Source of the DNA: Leptolyngbya sp. 'hensonii'
Lineage (GTDB): Bacteria > Cyanobacteriota > Cyanobacteriia > GCF-001939115
Assembly (NCBI RefSeq): GCF_001939115.1
Contig: NZ_MQTZ01000041.1
Location: 186,001 to 250,000 of the forward strand
DNA length: 64,000 nt
Reading direction: 5' to 3'
The number at the start of each line of letters is the position of its first letter. Position 1 is the first letter of the stretch. Under the pieces are notes generated by a model. It did not search any database and was not told where the DNA came from. It saw only the letters and a program-made list of their open reading frames with translations. Below, piece after piece: positions 33,809-42,201 of this stretch. Position numbers and translations under genes: made by a program.

Positions 33809-34291
33809 TTAAAGCGTCCAGGTATCCAGAATGAAGGCGTTATCCTTGCGATGCAGCAGAATCAGATCCAGCACATCCAGCGGATTGATCGGACGGATAC
33901 CGGGAATCAAGGAAGGTTCACCATGGCCATAGAGGGCCTGCAGGGCAAAGCGGCAGGCATAGACCTTGCCCCCTTCGGCCATAAATTTGCCGATCTGGTC
34001 ATTAAAGTTTTGGTGCCCAGGAAAGGCTGTATCCCCCAGCTTAGGAAAGCCCCGCTGCACCCCTAAGGTCACTCCCGGTCCATAGAGCAACACAGAGGTT
34101 TCAAAGCCTTTGCGGAGTAGCCGCAGGGCCTGGAGCAAATTCACAAACCCGATCGAGCCTTCAAAGGCAACAGTGTGGAAAGTGACCAGTGCCTTCTCGC
34201 CGGGTTCAGCTTTGACATCGGGAAAAACTTTCTCTTCGTAATCCACAAAGAAATCGCCAGTCTGATGGGCGGGCGTGGTTACTTCAGGCAT
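33809..34291 (-). CDS. Sll0783/MSMEG_0572 family protein of the Nit1 cluster
   Basis: I start this gene at 34291, where GGAGG lies eight bases upstream; a TTG start at 34306 would place that Shine-Dalgarno within the gene. The roughly 160-residue protein resembles a DsrE/F-like small alpha+beta fold ([10 protein letters not shown] near the N-terminus, [12 protein letters not shown], then [15 protein letters not shown] with a conserved cysteine). The Synechocystis homologue Sll0783 is strongly induced by nitrogen starvation and its loss impairs polyhydroxybutyrate accumulation. Its biochemical role is unknown. It is followed 41 bases later by the nitrilase gene in the same transcript. Confidence 0.9.
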   Translation of the reverse strand: MPEVTTPAHQTGDFFVDYEEKVFPDVKAEPGEKALVTFHTVAFEGSIGFVNLLQALRLLRKGFETSVLLYGPGVTLGVQRGFPKLGDTAFPGHQNFNDQIGKFMAEGGKVYACRFALQALYGHGEPSLIPGIRPINPLDVLDLILLHRKDNAFILDTWTL

Positions 34292-34453
34292 GGGTGTTTC
34301 CTCCAAAGAATGCTGCCAGCGTAGGGCTACAGCAGCGGTGCTTTTGTATTGCGGATTACGAAAGCAGCAGGTCTACCCATAAGAGCAGGTGGGACGATCG
34401 GCCATGTCAGCATCTGTGGATTTTTCCTTCCCACCCCTATCGATTTCAACAGG

Positions 34454-35737
34454 TTACGATCCCAACAAGAACTCATCCACGACACTCCAGGCACTGGAGG
34501 CGGTCATCTTCCTGCGGGCAACGATGTAATCCGCCAGATACTGGGCATCCCTGGCAACGCCAGAAAACCGCCCAGAGCCCCAGGTATATAACCAGGGCAG
34601 GCCCAGGAAGTAGAATCCCCGCACGGCGGTCACCCCCCGTTCATGACCAGGATATCCTTTACCATCAAAGACCGGCACCTGAATCCAGCCAAAGTCAGAC
34701 TGAAAGCCAGTACACCAGATCACGGTGCCAATATCAGCCTGCTCGTAATCCAGATGGGGTAAGGGGTCTGGTGGTTCCCAAACCGGCTGATACGGCGCTT
34801 CGATTGGGGCTTCAATCTGTTGGGTTTCAATGAAGGTGTCAATGCTTTTTTTAATGCTTTCTGCCACTGCATCAGCCTGATCTAAATTCTGCTTCAAGTC
34901 GTCCCAAAATTCGAGTTGATTGCCCTTGATTTGCTTCAACTTGCCATGCAATTGCATTCCCTCCAGGGCAAACTGCCGCAAGTTAATTTCCCGGCCCCCA
35001 TCCCGACCTGTCAGATAGTGGTTGGTATGGGTTCTGACCTTTTCTTTTTGGGGGTGGTCCTCGATCGATAAATCGTAGTAGCCCATTTGATCGAGCCAAT
35101 CCACCACGTCTTTGCCCCGATACTGGCGGGGCGATCGGGGGGCTCCCCCCACGCAGAGATGCACTTGCTTCCCAGCCAGATGCAAATCTTCGGCAATCTG
35201 ACAGCCGGATTGTCCCGTCCCCACAACCAGCACGGCTTTGTCTGGGAGTACGGCAGGATTTTTGTAAGCTGAGGAGTGGAGTTGCTCGATCGATTCCGGC
35301 AATCGCTCTGCCATCCTGGGAATTCTGGGCCGATGATAGCCCCCCGTTGCAATCACCACCTGATCAGCCGTATAAGTTCCCTGAGACGTGATCAACTCAA
35401 AACCAGATTGCGCCTCATGCTGGCGAACACTGAGAACTGCTGTCTCTTCCTGTACTGGAAGATTAAATCGAGCAGCATAGGACTCAATGTATTGCACGAT
35501 TTCATCCCTTTGCATAAAGCCATGGGGATCATCGCCGGGATAGGGATAGCCGGGTAACTGGCATTGCCAGTTAGGGGTGACCAGACAGAAGGAATCCCAT
35601 CGTCGGGTCTGCCATTCAAAGGCAATCCGATATTTCTCCAGAACAATGTGCTCCACCCCTTTCTCTTGTAAGCAATAGCTCATGGATAGCCCTGCCTGAC
35701 CACCCCCCACAATTACAACAGAATAATGTGTTTTCAT
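34454..35737 (-). CDS. Flavin-dependent oxidoreductase of the Nit1 cluster (MSMEG_0569 family)
   Basis: The 427-residue protein carries two dinucleotide-binding motifs: V-I-V-G-G-G-Q-A-G at 8-16 for FAD and V-V-G-T-G-Q-S-G at about 195-202 for NAD(P)H, with an A-T-G-G-Y near 150 that closes the FAD site. The layout is that of flavin-containing monooxygenases and the related MSMEG_0569 proteins, which are restricted to Nit1-type clusters. It probably oxidises a nitrogen- or sulfur-containing intermediate. It is the first gene after the NtcA-dependent promoter, with the ATG about 35 bases downstream of the likely start of transcription. A gap of 162 bases separates it from the next gene (34291). 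Confidence 0.9.
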   Translation of the reverse strand: MKTHYSVVIVGGGQAGLSMSYCLQEKGVEHIVLEKYRIAFEWQTRRWDSFCLVTPNWQCQLPGYPYPGDDPHGFMQRDEIVQYIESYAARFNLPVQEETAVLSVRQHEAQSGFELITSQGTYTADQVVIATGGYHRPRIPRMAERLPESIEQLHSSAYKNPAVLPDKAVLVVGTGQSGCQIAEDLHLAGKQVHLCVGGAPRSPRQYRGKDVVDWLDQMGYYDLSIEDHPQKEKVRTHTNHYLTGRDGGREINLRQFALEGMQLHGKLKQIKGNQLEFWDDLKQNLDQADAVAESIKKSIDTFIETQQIEAPIEAPYQPVWEPPDPLPHLDYEQADIGTVIWCTGFQSDFGWIQVPVFDGKGYPGHERGVTAVRGFYFLGLPWLYTWGSGRFSGVARDAQYLADYIVARRKMTASSAWSVVDEFLLGS

Positions 35738-35777
35738 TGGCTGATGTTTGACTAGAATTGCGCGGAATTATGTCGCA

Positions 35778-35819
35778 AGATTAGGCGGTGGCCCCAAGGG
35801 GGAATGTATTTTGCAATAC
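35778..35819 (-). promoter_or_regulatory. NtcA class II promoter of the Nit1 cluster
   Basis: On the minus strand a perfect GTA-N8-TAC site (35806-35819, reading GTATTGCAAAATAC) is followed after exactly 22 bases by TAATCT (35778-35783), a TAN3T -10 box. GTAN8TAC-N20-24-TAN3T is the established consensus for NtcA-activated promoters, where NtcA replaces the -35 element. The -10 box lies 40 bases upstream of the ATG at 35737. This predicts induction under nitrogen limitation. Confidence 0.85.
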
Positions 35820-36100
35820 GAAATCTGGAAGTCTAACGAAAAAACCAGGGTAAGCTAGCCGAGGGAAACCCCCTATCGATTGTTCTGGACTGAAATTACT
35901 TTTCGGGTATGGATATTAAGAAAATAGCCGTTTACTCCCAAGATTCCATGTCCCATGTAGCATTTAGTTATGTCTTGATACTGAGACTGAGCCGGTTGAA
36001 CGCGATTCTGTTTAACCTTAGGTTGCAATCTAAATTTAAAATTTTCCAGGGCTAGTGATTTGGGGCAAACCCTTACCTGTCTTGGTCATCCGTCTGATCA
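35820..36100. promoter_or_regulatory. AT-rich spacer upstream of the CBS/GAF kinase gene
   Basis: About 280 bases between the NtcA site and the ATG at 36101. It is AT-rich, with no convincing open frame or repeat. It must contain the kinase promoter, but I could not identify one with confidence. No Shine-Dalgarno sequence is seen before the kinase ATG. The NtcA site is a palindrome, so an effect on this direction cannot be ruled out. Confidence 0.35.
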
Positions 36101-39100
36101 ATGACCTCAGGGATTTTTACAGCGATTGATTTTGCTACTGCGATCGTCCGTGACCCGCTTCTGATCGGGACCAATGCCACCGTTGCAGATGCGATCGCTC
36201 TGATGAGTGTGGGAGGAACGACCTGCTCCTATAGTTGTGCCGTTGACTCGGCGGATCAACTCCTCTTGGCCAAATCCCAAACCAGTTGTGTGCTGGTTGT
36301 TGAAGCAGGGCAACTGGTTGGTATTTTTACAGAACGGGACGTGATCCGGTTGTGCACCTCAGGCCGCCCCCCAGCGGAGGTCCAGATCACGACGGTGATG
36401 ACCCATCCCGTCCTGACCCTGCAAGAGACTGACCTCACGGATTTGTTTGTGCCGCTACAGATCTTCCAGCGCTACCGGATTCGCCATCTCCCGGTGGTGG
36501 ATGGACAGGGTCAGGTGCTGGGGTTGCTCACCCATGATGGGTTGCGACAACTATTGCGCCCGGTTGATCTGTTGCACCTGCGGCTGGCCTCAGAGGTGAT
36601 GACCTCCCAGGTGGTTCAAACACAGCCAGAGACACCATTGATTGAGATCACCCGGCTGATGGCGGAACATCAGGTCAGTTCTGTGGTGATTGTGACCGAG
36701 CAAATCGAGCCCGGTGAACCACCATCTGTGTCTCCGATCGGCATTATTACGGAACGGGATATTGTGCAGTTCCTGGCGCTGGAGCTGGACTTTAACCAGG
36801 TTCATGCCTCCACGGTGATGAGTACACCCGTTTGTGCCGTTCCCCCCCAGACCTCGCTGTGGTTGATCCGGTCCTTGATGCAGGAACGGCGGATTAATCG
36901 GGTGGTCGTGACGGATGCCCGGGGGCACTTGCTCGGCATTGTCACCCAGACCAGTCTCCTGAGTGCCTTGAATCCCCAGGAAATGTATCAACTGGTCGAA
37001 ACCTTAGAACAAAAGGTCACCCAACTGGAAGCTGAGAATTTGGCTCTCTTGCAGGCCCGCAACACAGAGTTGGAGCAACAGATTCAGGAACGCACGGTAA
37101 AACTGCAGACCCAGGCCGAGCGAGAACGCCTGCTGGCTGCAATCGCCACCCAGATCCTGGCTTCCCTGGATTTATCGGATGTCCTGAATACGACAGTGAC
37201 GGCGGTACGGTCCTACTTACAGTGTGATCGGGTGCTGGTCTACCAGTTTGAATCCGATTGGAGCGGCATTGCCGTAGCTGAGTCTGTGGGGGATGGCTGG
37301 AGGCCCTCCCTCCACGATCGGATTGAAGACCCCTGCTTTCAGGAAAATGCGGCTCCCCTTTACGGGACAGGACAGAAAATTACGATCGACAACATCTACA
37401 AAGCAAACTATCCCGACTGCTACCTGCAACTGCTGGCACAGTACCAGGTGAAAGCAAATCTGGTCGTGCCGATTCTGGTCTCTGGAAACCTGTGGGGCTT
37501 ATTGATTGGACATCACTGTAGGGATTTCTATTGCTGGCAGCAGACGGACCTGACCCTGCTGGATGGGATTGCCGTTCATCTGGCGATCGCAATTCAACGG
37601 GCGATCGCCTATGAGCAGAGCCAGGTTGAATTGGCCGAAAAACGCCAGGCCGAAGCAGCCTTAAAACAGAGCGAAGCCATCAATCGGGCCATCCTGGAAG
37701 CCATCCCAGATTTACTGGTCCGATTGTCACCGGATGGGCGTCATTTAAGTATTTCCTCTGGGGGCACCGTCAAAGTGCTCTATCCCGACGAAAGTCAGCA
37801 AGCCAGTACCATCTTTGATGTTCTGCCGTTGGACCTGGCAAACCAGAGGCTTGACCATGTTCACCGGGCATTAGAGACGCAAACCCTCCAGATTTATGAA
37901 CAGGAGATCGAGATTGGGGGGGAACTGCGCTACGAAGAGATCCGGGTTGTCCCCAACGGTACAGAGGAAGCTCTGGTGATTATCCGAGATGTCACCGATC
38001 GCCAACGGGCTGAAATGGCCTTGCGTCAGAGTGAGGCTCAGAGTCATGCCATTCTGGAGGCCATTCCCGATTTCATGTTTCGGTTGGGAGCGGATGGCCG
38101 ACATCGGGGTCGGGTGACGAGCTATCGCGCCCTGGATGTGGTTCCGCCTGAGGTGGATGTCAGCGGCCAGCATATCTCAGAGTTACTACCAGCAGAAGCA
38201 GCAGAACGCCAACTGCACTTTTTACGGCAGACATTAGAGACTGGAGAACTACAAATTTACGAACAGCAACTCCAGGTGGGCGATCGAGTGCAGTATGAGG
38301 AACTCAGGGTGATTAAAAGTGCGGACGATGAAGCCCTGTTTATGGTGCGGGATATCACCCAGAGAAAGCAGGCCGAAATCGCTTTGCAGGAGCTTAACCG
38401 GGAACTTGAAGCCAGGGTGGAAGAACGGACGGCGGCCCTGAGAGCCAGCGAAGTCCAACTCCGTAACCTGTCCGATCGACTGGAACTGGCGATTCATGCT
38501 GGTCAGATTGGCATCTGGGAGTGGGATATTGTGCGTGATCAGGTGTTCTGGGATGACCGGATGTATGAACTCTATGGCGTTCAGCGCTCGGACTTTGGCA
38601 ATGCCTATCTGGCTTGGCTCCAAGCAATTCATCCGGATGACCCGGCTGCTGCTGAAACCATCTCTGAACAGGCCCGCCGGGGATTGCGCGAATACAACCT
38701 GGAGTTTCGGGTGATCCATGGGGACGGCTCCATCCGCTTCATTCAGGCCCATGCCTTGATTCAGCGGGATGCCGGTGGTAACCCCCTCCGCATGATCGGG
38801 ATTAACTATGACATCACCGAGCGTAAACAGGCTGAAATCCAGATTCAGCAGGCCAACGAGCGCTTAACCCTGGCCAATGCAGAACTCTCCCGAGCTACAC
38901 GCCTCAAAGATGAGTTCCTGGCCAATATGAGTCATGAACTTCGCACTCCGCTCAATGCCATCCTGGGCATGTCAGAAGGGTTACAGGAAGAGATTTTTGG
39001 GCCACTCAATCAACGTCAGCTTCGAGCGATTTCGACGATTGAAAGTAGTGGTCGGCATCTACTGGAGTTAATTAATGACATCCTGGAAGTTTCAAAAATT

Positions 39101-40153
39101 GAAGCGGGTAAACTCGAACTGGAAATTGCCTCGGTTTCTGTAAACCTGCTCTGCGAATCCAGTCTGGTCTTCATCAAACAACAGGCTTTGCAGAAAAATA
39201 TTCAACTGCAGATAAACTTCCAGCCTAATCTGGGAGATATTGCGGTGGATGAACGACGCATGCGCCAGGTCTTGCTCAATCTATTGAACAATGCAGTTAA
39301 GTTTACCCCAGCCGGAGGGCAGGTGACCCTAGAAGTCAGAAGCCTTCACACCATGGAAAGGACCGGAATTAACACACCAGAGACAGGGCAGGATGATCAG
39401 GAGGTTCTGGCTCCTGGCTTCTGGATTCTATTTTCTGTGATTGATACGGGAATTGGCATCGCACCTGAGGACTTGGGTAATCTTTTTCAACCCTTTGTCC
39501 AGATTGATAGTAGTCTGAGCCGACAGTATGCAGGGACTGGCCTGGGATTGACCCTGGTCAAGCAAATTGTCGAGCTCCATGGGGGCTGGGTTACGGTTAA
39601 GAGTAAGGTCAAACAGGGCAGTTGCTTTACGGTGTATTTGCCCCAGCAGAGTAGCAGATTGTCCCTGTCAGATCCCCCGATCGCAGCCCCAGGATTGGTC
39701 GAAACGGATCCATCTGACCTCGATCGGGCAGGAGACACCTCTCTTGGAATTCCTGAAGCGATAGCAGCCGCCCCAGTCATTTTACTGGCGGAGGACAATC
39801 GGGCCAATATTGAAACCATCTCTGGTTATTTGAAAGCTCGCGGCTATCAGCTCATTCTGGCCCATGATGGGCAGGCCGCGATCGATCTGGCAACCAGGCA
39901 CACCCCCGATCTGATTCTGATGGATATCCAGATGCCCAATCTGGATGGGCTGGAAGCAATTTACCAGATCCGGACCCAGCATCAGTTAGTCACGGTTCCG
40001 ATCATTGCGCTGACAGCATTGGCCATGCCGGGCGATCGGGAAAAGTGCCTGGATGCAGGGGCAAACGACTACCTGACCAAACCGGTGAAACTGAAACAGC
40101 TAGAGTCCCTCATCCGACAATTGCTGAAGCATCGCTGCTCCTCTTCGGAATGA
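36101..40153 (+). CDS. Hybrid histidine kinase: four CBS, cyanobacteriochrome-like GAF, three PAS, HisKA/HATPase, receiver
   Basis: The 1350-residue protein starts with four CBS motifs (about 15-85, 98-155, 165-228, 238-290; G-I-F/I-T-E-R-D signatures), which bind adenine nucleotides. A coiled coil (295-340) leads to a GAF domain (about 345-505) closely resembling cyanobacteriochrome domains, with I-D-N-I-Y-K-A and Q-V-K-A-N-L-V-V-P-I-L. It has a D-P-C-F motif with C412 and a cysteine at C440, the place of the bilin-attaching cysteine, but followed by Tyr rather than His. Two PAS domains (525-635, 645-757), a PAS with PAC (790-907), HisKA (H945), HATPase (about 1045-1180) and a C-terminal receiver (about 1230-1345) complete it. 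There is no membrane segment. Whether it binds bilin is open. Confidence 0.9.
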   Translation: MTSGIFTAIDFATAIVRDPLLIGTNATVADAIALMSVGGTTCSYSCAVDSADQLLLAKSQTSCVLVVEAGQLVGIFTERDVIRLCTSGRPPAEVQITTVMTHPVLTLQETDLTDLFVPLQIFQRYRIRHLPVVDGQGQVLGLLTHDGLRQLLRPVDLLHLRLASEVMTSQVVQTQPETPLIEITRLMAEHQVSSVVIVTEQIEPGEPPSVSPIGIITERDIVQFLALELDFNQVHASTVMSTPVCAVPPQTSLWLIRSLMQERRINRVVVTDARGHLLGIVTQTSLLSALNPQEMYQLVETLEQKVTQLEAENLALLQARNTELEQQIQERTVKLQTQAERERLLAAIATQILASLDLSDVLNTTVTAVRSYLQCDRVLVYQFESDWSGIAVAESVGDGWRPSLHDRIEDPCFQENAAPLYGTGQKITIDNIYKANYPDCYLQLLAQYQVKANLVVPILVSGNLWGLLIGHHCRDFYCWQQTDLTLLDGIAVHLAIAIQRAIAYEQSQVELAEKRQAEAALKQSEAINRAILEAIPDLLVRLSPDGRHLSISSGGTVKVLYPDESQQASTIFDVLPLDLANQRLDHVHRALETQTLQIYEQEIEIGGELRYEEIRVVPNGTEEALVIIRDVTDRQRAEMALRQSEAQSHAILEAIPDFMFRLGADGRHRGRVTSYRALDVVPPEVDVSGQHISELLPAEAAERQLHFLRQTLETGELQIYEQQLQVGDRVQYEELRVIKSADDEALFMVRDITQRKQAEIALQELNRELEARVEERTAALRASEVQLRNLSDRLELAIHAGQIGIWEWDIVRDQVFWDDRMYELYGVQRSDFGNAYLAWLQAIHPDDPAAAETISEQARRGLREYNLEFRVIHGDGSIRFIQAHALIQRDAGGNPLRMIGINYDITERKQAEIQIQQANERLTLANAELSRATRLKDEFLANMSHELRTPLNAILGMSEGLQEEIFGPLNQRQLRAISTIESSGRHLLELINDILEVSKIEAGKLELEIASVSVNLLCESSLVFIKQQALQKNIQLQINFQPNLGDIAVDERRMRQVLLNLLNNAVKFTPAGGQVTLEVRSLHTMERTGINTPETGQDDQEVLAPGFWILFSVIDTGIGIAPEDLGNLFQPFVQIDSSLSRQYAGTGLGLTLVKQIVELHGGWVTVKSKVKQGSCFTVYLPQQSSRLSLSDPPIAAPGLVETDPSDLDRAGDTSLGIPEAIAAAPVILLAEDNRANIETISGYLKARGYQLILAHDGQAAIDLATRHTPDLILMDIQMPNLDGLEAIYQIRTQHQLVTVPIIALTALAMPGDREKCLDAGANDYLTKPVKLKQLESLIRQLLKHRCSSSE

Positions 40154-40189
40154 GAATTAAATAAAGTGCCCCATAGAAAGAATCCTGAC

Positions 40190-41416
40190 ATGAAAATCCT
40201 CATGCTTTCGTCTACCTTTCCCTATCCGCCTAGCCGGGGGGGAACGGAAATCAGAACGTTTAACTTGCTCAAGTACCTGAGCCAGCGACATTCTGTCACT
40301 CTGGTGACCCAAACCCAGGCCCATACTCCGGAAGCCGATGTAGCCGCCCTCCGAAACTGGGTGGATGAACTGGTGCTGTTTCCCCTGCCTGAGGAGCCGA
40401 CCCAGGGTGGATGGATAGGAAAGGTAACCCGTCTAGCCGAAGTATTGCTTAAAACGACACCGCCCAATGTGCTGTATCGCTATTCGCCTGCCTTGCAGCA
40501 ATGGGTGGACGATCGCGTCCGGGTAAGACAGTACGATGTCATCACCTGCGAACATAGCGTCAACGAAGCCTATATTCGGCCAGAGTTCCAGCAAACGGTG
40601 CCCACGATCGTGGATGTGCACAGTTCCGTCTACGGATGGACTCGAAACCACCTGGAGATGGGGGCTTCCCCCAATCCCTTCCGCGATCGCCTGTTTCTGC
40701 CCATCCTCTATCGGTACGAGAAGCGCTACTGCGCCAAGTTCTCAACCATTGTGGTCACCACAGAAGACGATCGGCTCCAGTTGCAACCGTTTAATGCAAC
40801 TGCACCGATCGAGGTCATTCCGAATGGCGTAGATCTGGACCTGTTTCCCTATCGCTCCCCGGCGAAGGGTCGGGAACTGGTGTTCGTCGGAGCGATGGAT
40901 GCATCTCACAATATTGACGCAGCCCGCTTCTTCAGCCTGGAAGTGTTGCCACAAGTGCGTCAGCATTATCCGGATGCAACGTTCACTATCGTCGGAGCCC
41001 GCCCCACCCCGGAAGTGGAGGCCCTGGGAGCTTTGCCCGGAGTAACCGTGACTGGACAGGTGCCTTCCATGGTGGAATACTTGCACCGGGCTGCCGTCTG
41101 TGTCGTCCCCCTGCGAACGGGATATGGCATCAAGAATAAGACCCTGGAGGCCATGGCAGCCGGAACCCCTGTAGTGGCCAGTGATAGAGGTCTGGAAGGG
41201 TTAGCCGTGGACAGCCCCCTGCGGGCCTTACGGGCTAATCGGGTGGAGGACTATGGCACTGCGATCGGGCAATTGTTTGAAAATTCGGAGTTGAGGTCTC
41301 AGTTGTCTCAGAATGGTCGAGCCCTGATTGAAGCGGAATATACCTGGGAACGGGCTGGTCAACGCTATGAGGAGGCTCTAGAACAGGCTGCCCTGAGAAC
41401 TAAACAACTGGTTTAA
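40190..41416 (+). CDS. Family-4-type glycosyltransferase
   Basis: The ATG at 40190 gives M-K-I-L-M-L-S at the N-terminus, the usual first Rossmann strand of GT-B transferases; a GTG at 40166 is in frame but adds polar residues. The N-terminal domain has the P-P-S-R-G-G-T-E-I-R acceptor loop, and the C-terminal domain has V-I-P-N-G-V-D, L-V-F-V-G-A-M-D, a C-V-V-P-L-R-T-G-Y-G-I-K-N-K motif and E-A-M-A-A-G-T-P-V-V-A-S, all typical of GT4 enzymes using nucleotide sugars. It probably builds exopolysaccharide or surface glycans. It lies 36 bases after the CBS/GAF kinase, so that kinase may control surface polysaccharide. About 409 residues, normal length. Confidence 0.9.
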   Translation: MKILMLSSTFPYPPSRGGTEIRTFNLLKYLSQRHSVTLVTQTQAHTPEADVAALRNWVDELVLFPLPEEPTQGGWIGKVTRLAEVLLKTTPPNVLYRYSPALQQWVDDRVRVRQYDVITCEHSVNEAYIRPEFQQTVPTIVDVHSSVYGWTRNHLEMGASPNPFRDRLFLPILYRYEKRYCAKFSTIVVTTEDDRLQLQPFNATAPIEVIPNGVDLDLFPYRSPAKGRELVFVGAMDASHNIDAARFFSLEVLPQVRQHYPDATFTIVGARPTPEVEALGALPGVTVTGQVPSMVEYLHRAAVCVVPLRTGYGIKNKTLEAMAAGTPVVASDRGLEGLAVDSPLRALRANRVEDYGTAIGQLFENSELRSQLSQNGRALIEAEYTWERAGQRYEEALEQAALRTKQLV

Positions 41417-41717
41417 TGTCAGTAGACCTATAACGATGGAAATCTATCTCTTGAGATGGATTTTTTATTGCAACAAAATAAAGATTATTGAGGTTGGAAG
41501 ACCTGTAAAACGCTGCATTGCAAAACGACTGCAAACCCATGCTAGATCTGCAATGGCAACCCTATGGGATAACGATCGGACTGGTGCTGATTGCTCCAGT
41601 CTTAACCCAACTGCTGAACTCAGTTCAGCTCTCTCCATACTTCACCTGATTGGTATTACAACGTCAGAACTGAAGTGGGCCAAACCGCAGAATGTTCAAC
41701 CCTTACCTTTCCCAGCT
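41417..41717. other. Non-coding or unassigned stretch before the lone receiver
   Basis: About 300 bases between the glycosyltransferase and the receiver domain. The receiver's frame is open through most of it (from 41436), but the residues there are unlike any receiver. A different frame holds a 36-residue ORF (41539-41649) with a single hydrophobic stretch; I cannot say whether it is real. No terminator or repeat was found. Confidence 0.35.
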
Positions 41718-42131
41718 ATGCAGTCCCCACCTCTTGAGGCCAAGCCCTTGATTTTGCTGGCCGAAGACAACGAAGCCAACAGCACAACTCTGGCTAGCTA
41801 TCTGGAAAATCAGGGATATCAACTCATCATTGCCAGAAATGGTGTGGAAGCTGTTGCCATGACCTTTGCCCAGAAACCTCAGTTAGTGATTATGGATATT
41901 CAAATGCCAGAAATGGATGGATTAGAGGCCATCCGGCAGATTCGGCAGCATCCAGAATTTCTTACAACACCGATTATTGCCCTGACTGCCCTGGCGATGC
42001 CTCGGGATCAGGAACAGTGTTTGGCAGCCGGGGCAACCGAGTATTTGAGCAAACCCGTTCGACTCAAAGAACTGGTTGTAATCACGCGGCAACTGCTCGC
42101 AGATGATCTACCTGAAACAGTCTCTGACTGA
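41718..42131 (+). CDS. Single-domain response regulator
   Basis: The 137-residue form starting at 41718 is almost only a receiver. L-I-L-L-A-E-D-N-E gives the Mg2+-binding acidic residues, L-V-I-M-D-I-Q-M-P the phospho-acceptor Asp, A-L-T-A-L-A the conserved Thr position and L-S-K-P-V-R the Lys. There is no output domain, so it acts as a phosphate shuttle or binds a partner. It resembles the C-terminal receivers of the two giant hybrid kinases and may have come from one of them. The N-terminus is uncertain: longer starts at 41436 or 41553 exist, and no good ribosome-binding site decides. It lies downstream of the glycosyltransferase on the same strand. Confidence 0.82.
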   Translation: MQSPPLEAKPLILLAEDNEANSTTLASYLENQGYQLIIARNGVEAVAMTFAQKPQLVIMDIQMPEMDGLEAIRQIRQHPEFLTTPIIALTALAMPRDQEQCLAAGATEYLSKPVRLKELVVITRQLLADDLPETVSD

Positions 42132-42201
42132 TGCCAGAGGAGAAGACAATAGCCTTAAGCGCAACATCCCAGGGAACCGGTATCTCCCCAACTGAACAGC
42201 A

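Noticed and set aside
41539-41649. 36-residue open frame with one hydrophobic stretch
   Set aside because: Could be a small membrane protein, but there is no ribosome-binding site or conservation that I can see, so it is described only as part of the intergenic stretch.
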